From positions 1 to 64,000 of the forward strand of contig NZ_CP104694.1 of the NCBI RefSeq assembly GCF_025398735.1: DNA of 64,000 nt, written 5' to 3'. Shown here piece by piece: positions 26,037 to 35,198 of this stretch; positions within the stretch are counted from its first letter, which is position 1; each line of letters begins with the position of its first letter. The translations under genes and the position numbers were made by a program. Under the pieces are notes generated by a model, which was given only the letters and a program-made list of their open reading frames with translations, made no database searches and was not told the origin of the DNA. The stretch is from Tahibacter amnicola (lineage in GTDB: Bacteria > Pseudomonadota > Gammaproteobacteria > Xanthomonadales > Rhodanobacteraceae).

Positions 26037-26945
26037 TCAGTAGATCTCGCCGACGCAGCAGCGCAGGCTGCCACCAGCCTTCTCGATCTCGGGCATGGCG
26101 ACCGCCTCGATGCGGAATCCCTGCTCGGCAAGCAGGCGGCGCTGATCCTCCGCAAGCGCACCAGCCGCACGCGCACTCATCCAGACGGAATCTTCCGACA
26201 GCGCAATGCAATTGCCGGCGTAATCGGCCTTCTGGCGCGTTGTCAGGCGCACCACGCCGGGCGCGTAGGCAGCCGCGATCGCCTCGGCCACCGCCGCATC
26301 GGCGAAGCCGTCCGGCGCAATGACGATGGCGCGCCCGGCCAGCACCGACAGCACGACATTGGTGTGGTATTCGCCCTCGGCCAGGTCGAAGCACAGCGTG
26401 AAGCGCAGGCCGAAGGCCTCATGCATCGCGGCGGCGCCCGCCTCGTCGCAGCGTTCGCCCAGGCCGCAGTAGCCGATTCCGCGCGCCCGGTCGATCACGA
26501 GGCTGCCGGTCAGCTCCGCCGCGGCGCCCACTGCAGATAAATCCACTTCTTTATATTTCAAAGCATCCCGGAAGAATCCGCGGATGTCCGCGCGGCGCGC
26601 TTCGCGACGCCGCACCTCATGGCGCATGTTGCCGATGATCACCGTGCCGGGCGCGGTGGCGAACACATTGTTGGGGAATACCGCGTCCGGCGTCGCCGCA
26701 TCGCCCGGGAAACTGATCGTCGGCAACACCGTGCTCACGCGACGGCTCAACTGCGCGTGCTCGACCAGGGCACCGCCGGCATCCACCGACGACTGCATCG
26801 CCATGTAGCGGTTGTCCGTCGCCGACTGCTCGGCCAGGTGAAAACCCAGTGGCGTCACGAGAAATGCCGCGGTGGCGCAGCGCGGACCATCCGGGGCGGC
26901 CGTCGGCCAGAAGCGGCGGAACTCGTCAAGCGAACGCGTGATCAC
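26037..26945 (-). CDS. Amidinotransferase-fold hydrolase (CtlX / arginine deiminase-related)
   Basis: A 302-residue protein of the guanidino-group-modifying superfamily. Visible motifs are PDAVFPNNVFA (substrate loop), the His in GEYHTNVVLS and the catalytic Cys296 in GGSLRCCVGEIY near the C-terminus. Members hydrolyse arginine derivatives or citrulline; CtlX, citrulline utilisation, is the nearest match from the motifs, but the substrate is not proven. The GTG at 26945 has AGG six bases upstream and is preferred to the TTG two codons earlier. It stands alone between the phoPQ operon and dusA. Confidence 0.8.
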   Translation of the reverse strand: MITRSLDEFRRFWPTAAPDGPRCATAAFLVTPLGFHLAEQSATDNRYMAMQSSVDAGGALVEHAQLSRRVSTVLPTISFPGDAATPDAVFPNNVFATAPGTVIIGNMRHEVRRREARRADIRGFFRDALKYKEVDLSAVGAAAELTGSLVIDRARGIGYCGLGERCDEAGAAAMHEAFGLRFTLCFDLAEGEYHTNVVLSVLAGRAIVIAPDGFADAAVAEAIAAAYAPGVVRLTTRQKADYAGNCIALSEDSVWMSARAAGALAEDQRRLLAEQGFRIEAVAMPEIEKAGGSLRCCVGEIY

Positions 26946-27005
26946 GGTCAACCTCGTCAGTATTAGCCGGTGGACGCTGCCCAGGCAGCAGCAGTGTCAG
27001 TGGAC

Positions 27006-28004
27006 TCAGGCAGCAGCAGGCAGGTGGCGCGACGCCATCGCGGCGAGCAGCACGTCGATGCCCGCATCGTTGCGATGGGCCCGTTCGCTCAGAATGCGCC
27101 GGAAGGCGCGGGCACCAGGCAAGCCCTGGTACAGGCCGAGCAGATGGCGGGCGATGTGCTTGAGCGCCGTACCGCGTGCGCGCTCGGCTTCGATGTAGGG
27201 AATCATGGCGTGCAGTACCGCATCGCGTTCGGGCAGCGGCAGGCCGTGCAGGTGGTACTCGGTGCGCGCAAGGACGTACGGATCATGGTACGCCGCGCGC
27301 CCCAGCATCACACCGTCCACCTGCGCCAGATGCTGCGAGACTTCTTCCGGCTGCGTGATGCCGCCGTTGATCACGATGCACAATGCCGGAAAATCGCGCT
27401 TGAGCTGGTACACGCGCTCGTAGTTGAGCGGCGGAATCTCGCGATTCTCCTTGGGTGACAGGCCCTGCAGCCACGCCTTGCGCGCATGCACGATCAGGGT
27501 CTGGACGCCGGCACCGATCATGCGTTGCGCAAAATGCTGCAGGTCGGCGTAGTCATCCTGGTCGTCCACGCCGATCCGGCATTTCACCGTCACCGGCACA
27601 TCCACTGCCTCGCGCATGGCGATCACGCAGTCGGCAACCAGCGCCGGCTCGCGCATCAGGCAGGCGCCAAAGCGCCCCGACTGCACGCGGTCGGACGGAC
27701 ATCCCACATTGAGGTTGATCTCGACATACCCCGCCTGCGCGCCGTACCGCGCCGCCTGCGCCAGCTCGGCCGGATCAGAGCCCCCCAGCTGCAGCGCGAC
27801 CGGCTGCTCGAACGCACTGTGTTCGAGCAGATGTGCACGGTCGCCATGCGTCAGCGCCGCCGCGGTGACCATCTCGGTGTACAGCCGCGAATGCGGCGAA
27901 AGCAACCTGTGGAAATAGCGGCAATGCCGGTCGGTCCAGTCCATCATCGGGGCGACGCACAGGCGCCAGGGATGGGTCTGCTGTTGAAGGTCTTGGTCTG
28001 ACAT
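27006..28004 (-). CDS. dusA: tRNA-dihydrouridine(20/20a) synthase
   Basis: A 332-residue FMN enzyme that reduces uridines 20 and 20a in the tRNA D-loop using NADPH. The TIM barrel starts with VAPMMDWTDRHCRYFHR. The catalytic Cys is in NVGCPSDRVQSGRFGACL, and INGGIT and VMLGRAAYHDP are the flavin-phosphate segments. QSGRFGACLM marks the DusA subgroup. Length and motifs are normal. It is separated by 169 bases from the divergent toxin-antitoxin unit. Confidence 0.96.
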   Translation of the reverse strand: MSDQDLQQQTHPWRLCVAPMMDWTDRHCRYFHRLLSPHSRLYTEMVTAAALTHGDRAHLLEHSAFEQPVALQLGGSDPAELAQAARYGAQAGYVEINLNVGCPSDRVQSGRFGACLMREPALVADCVIAMREAVDVPVTVKCRIGVDDQDDYADLQHFAQRMIGAGVQTLIVHARKAWLQGLSPKENREIPPLNYERVYQLKRDFPALCIVINGGITQPEEVSQHLAQVDGVMLGRAAYHDPYVLARTEYHLHGLPLPERDAVLHAMIPYIEAERARGTALKHIARHLLGLYQGLPGARAFRRILSERAHRNDAGIDVLLAAMASRHLPAAA

Positions 28005-28126
28005 ACGCGTAGTCTAACGGATCATCGGAATACGCTTGAGCTTGCCTGGAGCCGTGGGGATGCCCAGTTTGCCGGTGACATACCAGCACGTGGAAGCCGG
28101 CCCCGCATGACCTGGGTGTTCCGTTA

Positions 28127-28154
28127 ATTCGTTAGTTGTTAAGATATGACGAAT
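28127..28154. promoter_or_regulatory. Candidate operator of the abiE operon
   Basis: ATTCGT (28127-28132) and ACGAAT (28149-28154) form an inverted repeat with a 16-base spacer in an AT-rich promoter-like stretch, 20 bases before the antitoxin ATG. AbiEi antitoxins are known to repress their own promoter through paired repeats; this pair is a fitting candidate. Confidence 0.4.
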
Positions 28155-28173
28155 ATTTGGAACATAAGAACGC

Positions 28174-28776
28174 ATGACTGTCAGTCGCCGCATCACTCAT
28201 ATTCTTCGCCTGGCACACGACAAAGGACTGCTGCGCCCGGTAGACCTCGAGGCGGCCGGAATTCCGCGCGTCTATCTGACACGCCTGATCGCGCGAGGGC
28301 TGCTGGAGAAGGTCGGCCGCGGCGTCTATCGGCTTGGGGGAAGCGAGGGGTCCGAGCTGGAAGGATTGCAGCTGGTTGCCAGCAAGGTGCCACAAGCGGT
28401 CTTTTGTCTGCTGACGGCTTTGCAGTTTCATGAGCTGACCACGCAGCTTCCCCGTCGCGTCTGGATCACCCTGCCCAGGGGTAGCCATCTGCCAAAGCTG
28501 GATCATCCGCCACTAAAGATGATTCAGGCGTCGGGTGATGCCTATGCATCCGGCGTAGAGATCCATACGGTAAATAATGTAGAGCTCCGCGTTTTCTGCA
28601 TTGCAAAGACCATCGCCGATTGCTTCAAGCACCGAAGCAAAATTGGAATAGATGCAGCGATTGAGGCGTTGAAGGAAGCCAAGACGCGCGGTGTGACCAA
28701 CGATAGTCTTTGGCACTTCGCCAAAATCTGTCGCGTTACGCACGTAATGCGTCCCTACCTACAAGCATTGGAATGA
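28174..28776 (+). CDS. Type IV toxin-antitoxin system antitoxin, AbiEi family
   Basis: A 200-residue protein. The first 60 residues form the winged-helix 'AbiEi antitoxin' domain (LRPVDLEAAGIPRVYLTRLI, then GVYRLGG), which binds DNA and represses the operon. The C-terminal part (LTALQFHELTTQLPRRVWIT; IAKTIADCFKHRSKIGIDAA) is the domain that opposes the toxin. The gene overlaps its toxin partner by four bases (ATGA), the normal arrangement. Base composition is lower in GC than the neighbours, compatible with horizontal gain. Confidence 0.9.
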   Translation: MTVSRRITHILRLAHDKGLLRPVDLEAAGIPRVYLTRLIARGLLEKVGRGVYRLGGSEGSELEGLQLVASKVPQAVFCLLTALQFHELTTQLPRRVWITLPRGSHLPKLDHPPLKMIQASGDAYASGVEIHTVNNVELRVFCIAKTIADCFKHRSKIGIDAAIEALKEAKTRGVTNDSLWHFAKICRVTHVMRPYLQALE

Positions 28777-29633
28777 AAACCAATCTAGCCGCATCAGTAC
28801 GCGCACGACTGCTACTCGTCGCCAAACGCGACGCCACTGATTTCAACCAGGTACTCATTCGATTCGCGCTCGAACGTCTGCTCTATCGGCTTGGGATCTC
28901 CCGCCATGCCGATCGATTTCTACTGAAAGGCGCGCTGTTGTTCACGCTGTGGTACGCCATGCCGCACCGTTCCACCCGCGATGCCGACCTGCTCGGTTCT
29001 GGACCATGCGATCTCGACACTGTCCGGGCGACCTTCCAGGAAATCGCCGCCATGGATGGACACGACGGTCTCATGTTTGATCCAGTCAGCGTCACTGCCG
29101 ACCCCATTCGCAAGGACACCGGCTACGCCGGCGTGCGTTTGCTGATCAGCGCTTCACTTACTACCGCACGCGTAAAAGCGCAGGTGGATGTAGGCTTTGG
29201 CGACGCTGTCACACCGGGGCCAGTCGCGGCTACATACCCCGTACTGCTCGATGATCTGCCTGCTCCAACGTTGCGGACCTATCCGGTCTATACCGTCATC
29301 GCTGAAAAGCTGCACGCGATCGCCTTGCTCGGCATGGCGAATACGCGACTGAAAGATTACTTCGACCTGAAAGTGCTGTTGGAACGGGAAGCAATAGACC
29401 ACGACGTACTTGCCGATGCTGTCTCGGCCACGTTTGCGCGCCGGGGAATGCGTGTTCCCGCCGACACGCCCGTCGGACTCACCACCGAGTTCTCACGGGA
29501 CGAAAGCCGACGGACACAGTGGACAGCATTTCTCCGGAAGAACGAGCTGGCGGCCATTCCCCTGGAAGAAACAGTGAACTTTCTGAGGGACGTGCTCTCA
29601 CCCGCGCTCTCGGACGCACAGTTGCGCACGTAG
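28773..29633 (+). CDS. Type IV toxin, AbiEii nucleotidyltransferase
   Basis: A 286-residue nucleotidyltransferase-like toxin. The catalytic motif is present as LLKGALLFTLWY then HRSTRDADLL, matching G[G/A]-x(n)-D-x-D; the first motif has G-A where most homologues have G-G. The later Lys/Asp segment (YTVIAEKLHAIALLGMANTR, then LKDYFDL) is also typical. In studied relatives the enzyme adds nucleotides to tRNA acceptor stems or blocks growth, and gives abortive phage resistance. The start is the ATG inside the antitoxin stop; an upstream in-frame start at 28710 lies within the antitoxin gene and is rejected. Confidence 0.9.
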   Translation: MKTNLAASVRARLLLVAKRDATDFNQVLIRFALERLLYRLGISRHADRFLLKGALLFTLWYAMPHRSTRDADLLGSGPCDLDTVRATFQEIAAMDGHDGLMFDPVSVTADPIRKDTGYAGVRLLISASLTTARVKAQVDVGFGDAVTPGPVAATYPVLLDDLPAPTLRTYPVYTVIAEKLHAIALLGMANTRLKDYFDLKVLLEREAIDHDVLADAVSATFARRGMRVPADTPVGLTTEFSRDESRRTQWTAFLRKNELAAIPLEETVNFLRDVLSPALSDAQLRT

Positions 29634-29747
29634 TCGATCGACAAGGTTTCCCTTGTTCGTTCACGCATTTACGCAGCCGCATTGTCGAGCCTGTTATCCG
29701 CCGGTCGGCAGCACTCTGGCCCCAGACGCGCCCAGCGGTATCCTTGC

Positions 29748-29771
29748 CCCACCCCCGCGGTAAGGGGTGGG
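29748..29771 (+). terminator. Hairpin between the toxin gene and the orphan kinase
   Basis: CCCACCCC and GGGGTGGG pair around an 8-base loop (CGCGGTAA), 114 bases after the toxin stop and 46 bases before the kinase ATG. Probable terminator of the abiE unit or part of the kinase leader; no T-run. Confidence 0.4.
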
Positions 29772-29817
29772 CTGGATAACCCCAGGCACGTCGCGGGCTG
29801 CGGACACAGGGCGGGAC

Positions 29818-31341
29818 ATGCGCAATCCATTTTCGCTGGCGCCAAAGTACGAAAAATACCGGGTCTCATTGGAGGAAGCCCTCGCCGACGATCTCTACAA
29901 GCGCGCAGCCGTTCCGGCGGTGCTGTTCATTCCGGGGCTGTATCTGTACTACCTCGTCCTCGCCGAGGCCGTGACGCGACGTCCGGCGCTGGGGTGGATC
30001 TTCGTCCTGATGAGCCTGCTGCTGTTTCCACGCGTCCTGTCCATCCTGCGGGCCGCTCAGATCAAACGGCGGTTCCCGAATCCACGCACACGCATCGAAC
30101 TCTTCGCGCTGGGATCGGCCACGTATGGTACGTGCTGGGCGGCACTCAACCTGACCGCAGCCCCGGTGATCACGGCCGAAGAGCTCGCCCTGATGGCGGT
30201 CACCACTGCCGGCATCACCGCCTCCGGCATGGTCGGCATGAATGCCAGCGTCACCAGCTACCTGTTCTCGGTGGTTCCCAACGTGGCATCGATCATCGTC
30301 GTTGGTGCGATCGGCCCGCCGATGCAGAACCGCACGATGTTCGTGGTGATCATGAGCGTGTTCCTGCTGACACTCATCCTGATCTCGATCGCGATGCACG
30401 TGAAAGGACGCAATGCGCTGCTGCTGCAGATCCAGATCGCCGAGGCCTACGCGAACATGCAGGAGGCGCATCTGCAGCTGCAGGCCGAGGTTGCCGAGCG
30501 CGTCGCGGCCGAGCACGCGCTCGCACAGCGCAATCACGAACTCGAACAGCTCAATCGCGAGCTGACGGATACGCAGAGCCAGTTGCTTCAGTCAGAGAAG
30601 ATGGCGTCGGTGGGCCAGCTGGCCGCCGGCGTCGCGCACGAGATCAACAACCCGATCGCCTTCGTGCGCTCGAACCTGCACACGCTCAAGGGTTATATGG
30701 AGAGCATCCTCGCCGGCATCGAGACCGTGCGCACCGCATCGGGCGGCGCGGCCGAAGTGGAAGCCGCCGAGCTGGAGTTCCTGCGCGAAGACATCCCCTC
30801 GCTGCTGGAGGAATCCATCGAAGGCGCGACGCGCGTGGAGAAGATCGTCAAGGATCTCAAAGAGTTCTCACACGTCGACGAGGCCGAATGGCAAAAAGTG
30901 GATTTGCACGCGGGGCTGGAAACCACGCTCAACGTCGCCGCACATGAGATCAAGTACAAGGCCGAGGTGATTCGCGACTACGGCGAACTGCCCCTGGTGG
31001 AGTGCCTGCCGTTCCAGATCAACCAGGTGTTCCTGAATCTCCTGGTCAATGCCGCGCACGCCATCGACAGCCGCGGCACGATCACCGTACGTACCGGCGT
31101 CGACGAGGACGTTGCCTGGGTTCAGGTCGTCGATACAGGACGCGGCATCGAACCGGCCGTCGTCCATCGCATCTTCGAACCCTTCTTCACCACCAAGCCC
31201 GTGGGCGTCGGCACCGGACTGGGGCTGTCGGTGTCCTATGGCATCGTGCAGAAACACGGCGGCACGATCGAGGTGGCCAGCAAGGTGGGGGTGGGCTCGA
31301 TCTTCACCGTGCGCCTGCCGATCCGCGGGCACCGCACGTGA
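29818..31341 (+). CDS. Orphan membrane sensor histidine kinase
   Basis: A 507-residue kinase with an N-terminal membrane domain of about six helices (LFIPGLYLYYLVLAEAV; WIFVLMSLLLFPRV; MFVVIMSVFLLTLILISIAM and others), a coiled coil rich in Gln, Glu and Ala (about 205-255), the H-box GVAHEINNPIAFVRSNL, the N-box FQINQVFLNLLVNAAHA and the ATP lid VVDTGRGIEPAV / GTGLGLSVSYGIVQKHGG. The HEINNP form and the 'EKMASVGQLAAGVAHE' lead belong to the NtrB/HWE-like group that often works without a fixed sensor domain. No response regulator is adjacent, so the partner is unknown. The start at 29818 is chosen because residues upstream show no protein bias. Confidence 0.88.
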   Translation: MRNPFSLAPKYEKYRVSLEEALADDLYKRAAVPAVLFIPGLYLYYLVLAEAVTRRPALGWIFVLMSLLLFPRVLSILRAAQIKRRFPNPRTRIELFALGSATYGTCWAALNLTAAPVITAEELALMAVTTAGITASGMVGMNASVTSYLFSVVPNVASIIVVGAIGPPMQNRTMFVVIMSVFLLTLILISIAMHVKGRNALLLQIQIAEAYANMQEAHLQLQAEVAERVAAEHALAQRNHELEQLNRELTDTQSQLLQSEKMASVGQLAAGVAHEINNPIAFVRSNLHTLKGYMESILAGIETVRTASGGAAEVEAAELEFLREDIPSLLEESIEGATRVEKIVKDLKEFSHVDEAEWQKVDLHAGLETTLNVAAHEIKYKAEVIRDYGELPLVECLPFQINQVFLNLLVNAAHAIDSRGTITVRTGVDEDVAWVQVVDTGRGIEPAVVHRIFEPFFTTKPVGVGTGLGLSVSYGIVQKHGGTIEVASKVGVGSIFTVRLPIRGHRT

Positions 31342-31369
31342 ATTTGGCGGGCGGCCGTGACGGACCTGA

Positions 31370-32242
31370 CTAGCCGCCGATTCCGCCCAGCACCAGCAGG
31401 CCTGCCACGGCCAACCAGACGATGAGCACGCGCACCAGCAGGTGACGGGCATCGTCCAGCTCGACCAGCGGATCATTGATATCTTCCGCGTAGCCGTCGC
31501 CGGCAATGACATCGGCATCGACACTGGCGCGTGCGATCGCCGAAAGAAAGCCCAGGTCCAGGCTGAAATACCCCTTGCCCATGCGGTCGTGATAGGCCTT
31601 CCAGGTGTGGAAGACCGCGTCGAAATCCGACGCGACGGCCAGAGCCAGCGCCATCAGGTGCGACGGCGCCCAATCCAGGATCAACGACAATCGACGGGCC
31701 AGTGCCAGGCCTTCGCCCTGCTGGCTGGTGAACGGCGATGACCAGGCCAGGAGCTGCACGAGGCGATACAGCAGCGCGCCCGCCGGTCCCAGCAGCAGGA
31801 ACCAGAACAGCACGCCGAACCAGCGCTTGAGCGCGGATTGGAACGTGGCGTCGACCAGCGCCGGCGCCTCGAACGCCAGCGGTTCTTCGACGCCGTCCGG
31901 CCGCAGCCACTGGGCGGCGGCCAGCCGCCGGTCGCTGTCGGGCGCCTTGACGACCGCATCGATGTCCTCGGAGAGATCACGCGGCCCCCAGCTGTACCAG
32001 AGGACGCAAACGGCAAACGCGAACGAGAGCAATCCGAACAACCAGCCATGCAGGCCCCATTGCAGCAGCAGGCACAGCGTCACCGGCACCAGGATGGCCA
32101 GCGCCGTCTGCAGCTTGCCGCCCATCTGCGCCAGCAGCTCCAGCCACACACGCAGGCGACTGAAATCGCGCATGCGGGACAGATCCGGCAGGCCTTTGGC
32201 GAGGGCGAAGACGACGAGGACAGCAAGCAGTTTGATGGCCAT
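31370..32242 (-). CDS. ampE: Regulatory membrane protein AmpE
   Basis: A 290-residue protein close to the usual AmpE length, with four or more membrane helices (IKLLAVLVVFALAKGL; LAILVPVTLCLLLQWG; FGVLFWFLLLGPAGALLYRL; LLVRVLIVWLAVAGLLVLGG) and the AmpE-type core RWFGVLFWFLLLGPAG and GYFSLDLGFLSAI. AmpE is linked to sensing cell-wall stress and beta-lactamase control in enterobacteria. Its usual partner ampD is not beside it here. The ATG at 32242 is preferred over 32281 because the hydrophobic N-terminus starts there. Confidence 0.8.
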   Translation of the reverse strand: MAIKLLAVLVVFALAKGLPDLSRMRDFSRLRVWLELLAQMGGKLQTALAILVPVTLCLLLQWGLHGWLFGLLSFAFAVCVLWYSWGPRDLSEDIDAVVKAPDSDRRLAAAQWLRPDGVEEPLAFEAPALVDATFQSALKRWFGVLFWFLLLGPAGALLYRLVQLLAWSSPFTSQQGEGLALARRLSLILDWAPSHLMALALAVASDFDAVFHTWKAYHDRMGKGYFSLDLGFLSAIARASVDADVIAGDGYAEDINDPLVELDDARHLLVRVLIVWLAVAGLLVLGGIGG

Positions 32243-32341
32243 GGGGCGGCGGTGGCGGGAGGATGCCCCGATTGTAGCCATCGGCGCCGATGGCGCTAGC
32301 GTGTAAGCACCATCAGCGCGCCAGATACATCCGCAACAGCG

Positions 32342-33316
32342 TCAGGCCGGACGGGGTTCCTGCCTGGCTGCCGCCTGCAGGCGGGCCAGATCAAGGCCCG
32401 CTGTTTCACGAAGCCAGTGCTCGAGCAATCGATAGGAGACCGACAAGGGCGGCGGCAGGAAAAATGTCCCATCAGCCAGTCCGCGCACAATGTCGTCCAC
32501 CTCGAACCAGCGCGCTTCCGCCAGCTCGGGTCCGACCTGGATGGTCGGGTCGGAGGCCCGCGCGGTGAAGCCCAGCATCAGCGAGGCCGGAAATGGCCAG
32601 GGCTGCGAAGAGTGATAGTCGCTTTCATCCACGCGCACACCCGCTTCCTCGAACACCTCGCGGCGCACGGCATCTTCGAGCGTCTCGCCCGGTTCGACGA
32701 ATCCCGCCAGTGTCGACCAGCGCCCCGCCGGCCAGCTTTCCTGCCGTCCGAGCAGGCAGGCATCGCGGTAGCTCACGATCACGATGATCGCCGGATCCGT
32801 ACGCGGGAAGTGTTCGAGCTTGCAGTCCGGATTGCTGCACAGGGCGCGGTGCCCCGCCGATACCAGTGTGGTGGCGCTGCCGCAGGCCCCGCAGAACCGC
32901 ACGCGCGAATGCCAGAAGAGCAGCGCGCGGGCGTAGGCGAAAAGACCGCCCTCGAAGGCTGCCAGGGCCAGGCCACCGGCTCGCAGGTCCAGCCATGCGG
33001 CGTCATGCTGTGCAGCGAAAGCGTCTTCATCGCCACCCGGGTGGGCCAGCACGAAGTACGGTGCATCGGCCGTCTCGCCGAGGAAGGTCACGGGCGCGTC
33101 GGCCAGCGCCTGCGCCCGTTCGGCGTCGGCCAGGTAACGCAGATGCTGGCGATCGCGCTGCACCAGCGCCTTGCCGTCAGAACGGATGACCACGTAACGG
33201 CTGCTGCCGTGGCCGCGCCGTTCGCTGATCCAGCCGATATCGTCGCGGCGGTCAGCCGCCCGTTCCAGCGCCAACGCCGCAAAGACGTTGGCGCGACTGC
33301 GCAGGCTTGCGGTCAT
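32342..33316 (-). CDS. nudC: NAD+ diphosphatase / NAD-cap hydrolase
   Basis: A 324-residue Nudix enzyme that cleaves NADH to NMNH and AMP and removes NAD caps from RNA. A zinc ribbon (FCGACGS, then CSNPDC, about 145-165) precedes the Nudix box (GFVEPGETLEDAVRREVFEE, about 220-240). The family-specific SQPWPFPASLMLGF follows. The N-terminal dimerisation part is variable as usual. It starts six bases after the end of the upstream erpA gene, so the two are probably co-transcribed. Confidence 0.94.
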   Translation of the reverse strand: MTASLRSRANVFAALALERAADRRDDIGWISERRGHGSSRYVVIRSDGKALVQRDRQHLRYLADAERAQALADAPVTFLGETADAPYFVLAHPGGDEDAFAAQHDAAWLDLRAGGLALAAFEGGLFAYARALLFWHSRVRFCGACGSATTLVSAGHRALCSNPDCKLEHFPRTDPAIIVIVSYRDACLLGRQESWPAGRWSTLAGFVEPGETLEDAVRREVFEEAGVRVDESDYHSSQPWPFPASLMLGFTARASDPTIQVGPELAEARWFEVDDIVRGLADGTFFLPPPLSVSYRLLEHWLRETAGLDLARLQAAARQEPRPA

Positions 33317-33322
33317 GCGATC

Positions 33323-33685
33323 TCAGACAGTGAAGGACGACCCGCAACCGCAGGTCGTCTTGGCATTGGGATTGCGGATGACGAACTGGGCGCCGGTGAG
33401 CGATTCGGCGTAGTCGATCTCGGCGCCCATCAGGTACTGCAGCGAGAGCGGGTCGACCACCAGCACGACGCCGTCGTTCTGCACGGCGAAATCGTCTTCG
33501 GCCTGTTCTTCGTCAAAACTGAAGCCGTACTGGAATCCGGAACAGCCGCCGCCGCTGATGGCGACGCGTAGTTTCAGGTTGGGATTGCCTTCTTCGCTGA
33601 TCAGCTCGCGTACCTTGCGCGCAGCGGCGTCGGTGAAGAGCAGCGGTTGGTCGAGAGCGTCCTGGTAGCTGGGTGTAGCAGTCAT
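33323..33685 (-). CDS. erpA: Iron-sulfur cluster insertion protein ErpA
   Basis: A 120-residue A-type carrier that passes Fe-S clusters to target proteins such as IspG and respiratory enzymes. The three ligands are in [11 protein letters not shown] and in [11 protein letters not shown] at the C-terminus. [13 protein letters not shown] and NPNLKLRV agree with the family. Start chosen at 33685 by comparison with the usual length; 33700 (MTPQPM) is possible, whereas the extension to 33838 lacks homologous features. Neither start has a good ribosome-binding site. Confidence 0.93.
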   Translation of the reverse strand: MTATPSYQDALDQPLLFTDAAARKVRELISEEGNPNLKLRVAISGGGCSGFQYGFSFDEEQAEDDFAVQNDGVVLVVDPLSLQYLMGAEIDYAESLTGAQFVIRNPNAKTTCGCGSSFTV

Positions 33686-33896
33686 GGGTTGCGGTGTCAT
33701 GCGGCGATGGGGGAACGTCGGGGTCCTGCGCGGCGTTACCGCCTGCGGCCTCCGACCAGATCGCGCCGATCCAAACGGCGCTCCGGGTGCACGTCCGGTC
33801 CCTACTGTGGCAGAACGGACGCGATCGGCGGGATTCAATCCTTGCTTGAATCACACATCGTGCCACAACCGCGCCCATTCAAGCGCGGATCCCGGT

Positions 33897-34325
33897 TCAG
33901 GCCGGCTCGGCGTGCGCCGTGCCATTCACGCCGGGCGCCGGAAGCCGCTTGGGCGCATCGGTCTGGTGGACCATCTTGCCGTTGATCTTCGCACCTGCCG
34001 CCATTTCCAGGACGTTGTAGAAGATATCGCCCTCAATCTTCGACGATTCCCGCAGTTCCAGGCGCTGGGTGGCGTAGACATTGCCGCGCACTTCGCCGTG
34101 CAGCACGACGCAGGGGGCGTGAACTTCGCCTTCGATAATGCCGCCGGGGCCCTGGGTCAGGTTGGCATCATCGGTTTCGGCCTTGATCGTGCCTTCGATG
34201 CGGCCGTCGATATACATGGCGCCGCTGAAGCTCAGGTCGCCGCGGATCGTGGTGCCGCTGGTGATGATGGTGGTGGCGCCGTGGGGCGTCGGGACCGGCG
34301 GGGCGGACTTCTTACTGCTGAACAT
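33897..34325 (-). CDS. Bactofilin (polymer-forming cytoskeletal protein)
   Basis: A 142-residue bactofilin: a short basic/proline N-terminus (MFSSKKSAPPVPTPHG), then the right-handed beta-helix core made of short repeats (GDLSFSGAMYIDGRIEG; GIIEGEVHAPCVVLHGEV; RLELRESSKIEGDIFYN) and a flexible tail. Bactofilins self-assemble into filaments at the inner membrane and guide local cell-wall synthesis or shape. The start at 34325 has GAGGAGAG upstream. It overlaps the 3' end of the preceding membrane-protein gene by 14 bases, so both are likely made together. Confidence 0.92.
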   Translation of the reverse strand: MFSSKKSAPPVPTPHGATTIITSGTTIRGDLSFSGAMYIDGRIEGTIKAETDDANLTQGPGGIIEGEVHAPCVVLHGEVRGNVYATQRLELRESSKIEGDIFYNVLEMAAGAKINGKMVHQTDAPKRLPAPGVNGTAHAEPA

Positions 34326-35049
34326 TGCTGCTCTCCTCGGCCGCCCGGGCTTCTTCCCAGGCGAACCCTTGTTCGACGCGGCCTCCACCGTCAGCCTCGA
34401 CCGTTACCTTGATGCGGTTGGGGGTGAACCCCTCCGGCAACATGATGGTCCCTGGCACGCGCTGGAAGTACTTGAAAGAAAACGCAATACCCGCGGCCTC
34501 CCCGCCGCCGCTCGCCAGGTCCGTCCAGCTCAGGCTCTTGAGCTGGCCGTTGGAGACACCTTCGACCGACACCTGGAGCCGGCCGGCGGTGACCTGGGAG
34601 CGCTTCATATTTTGAGTCAGCGTGGCGGTGACATTCCAGGCACGCGAATCCTTGACCGGCGCCACGTGCACCGAATGCACCGAAAGCCCTTCGCGCCGCG
34701 CGCCGCCGCCCACCAGGCGGCTGTAGAAAGCCAGGTCCGTCCGCAGACCGGCGATTTCTTCCTCGCGCTCGCGCAAGGTCTGTTGCAGGTCGGTACTGGC
34801 GACCCGGTCGACCTGGTCAGCCCGCTCCAGCACGGCGATGCGCTGCTTCAGGCCGTCGTTTTCGGTCCGCAACGCCTCAAGCGTGCGCGGATCCAGCGGT
34901 TCGCCGGTCGGACGGAAATAGAACCACGTTCCCGCCGCGACAGCGGCGAGGGTGATCAACCACAAAATGCTCCAACCCAGCACCCGGCGCCGTTTTGCGC
35001 GCGGATCGTGTTGCTGCACGATGAGTTGCGGATAAGCCCTGCGAGACAT
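34312..35049 (-). CDS. Membrane-anchored coiled-coil protein (DUF6776-like)
   Basis: A 245-residue protein: cytoplasmic start of 22 residues (MSRRAYPQLIVQQHDPRAKR), one membrane helix (LGWSILWLITLAAVAAGTWFYF), a coiled coil (about 55-100) and a beta-rich C-terminal domain (about 115-235) ending EEARAAEESSNVQQ. This family is commonly found before bactofilin genes in gammaproteobacteria. The 14-base overlap with the bactofilin gene supports a shared complex, with this protein as a possible membrane anchor or periplasmic partner (inference). Confidence 0.78.
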   Translation of the reverse strand: MSRRAYPQLIVQQHDPRAKRRRVLGWSILWLITLAAVAAGTWFYFRPTGEPLDPRTLEALRTENDGLKQRIAVLERADQVDRVASTDLQQTLREREEEIAGLRTDLAFYSRLVGGGARREGLSVHSVHVAPVKDSRAWNVTATLTQNMKRSQVTAGRLQVSVEGVSNGQLKSLSWTDLASGGGEAAGIAFSFKYFQRVPGTIMLPEGFTPNRIKVTVEADGGGRVEQGFAWEEARAAEESSNVQQ

Positions 35050-35198
35050 AATGAACCAGCCCGCGCCCTGATCGGGGCGGTTCCTGACGGGATTGCACGG
35101 TGGCGGGCCTTATAAGCTCCGCTAATGCGCCCGGTCAAGCCGACCCGGGCAGCCACATCGCTATACTGCGCGCCCTTTCTCGCTACCGGGGCCGGTTC

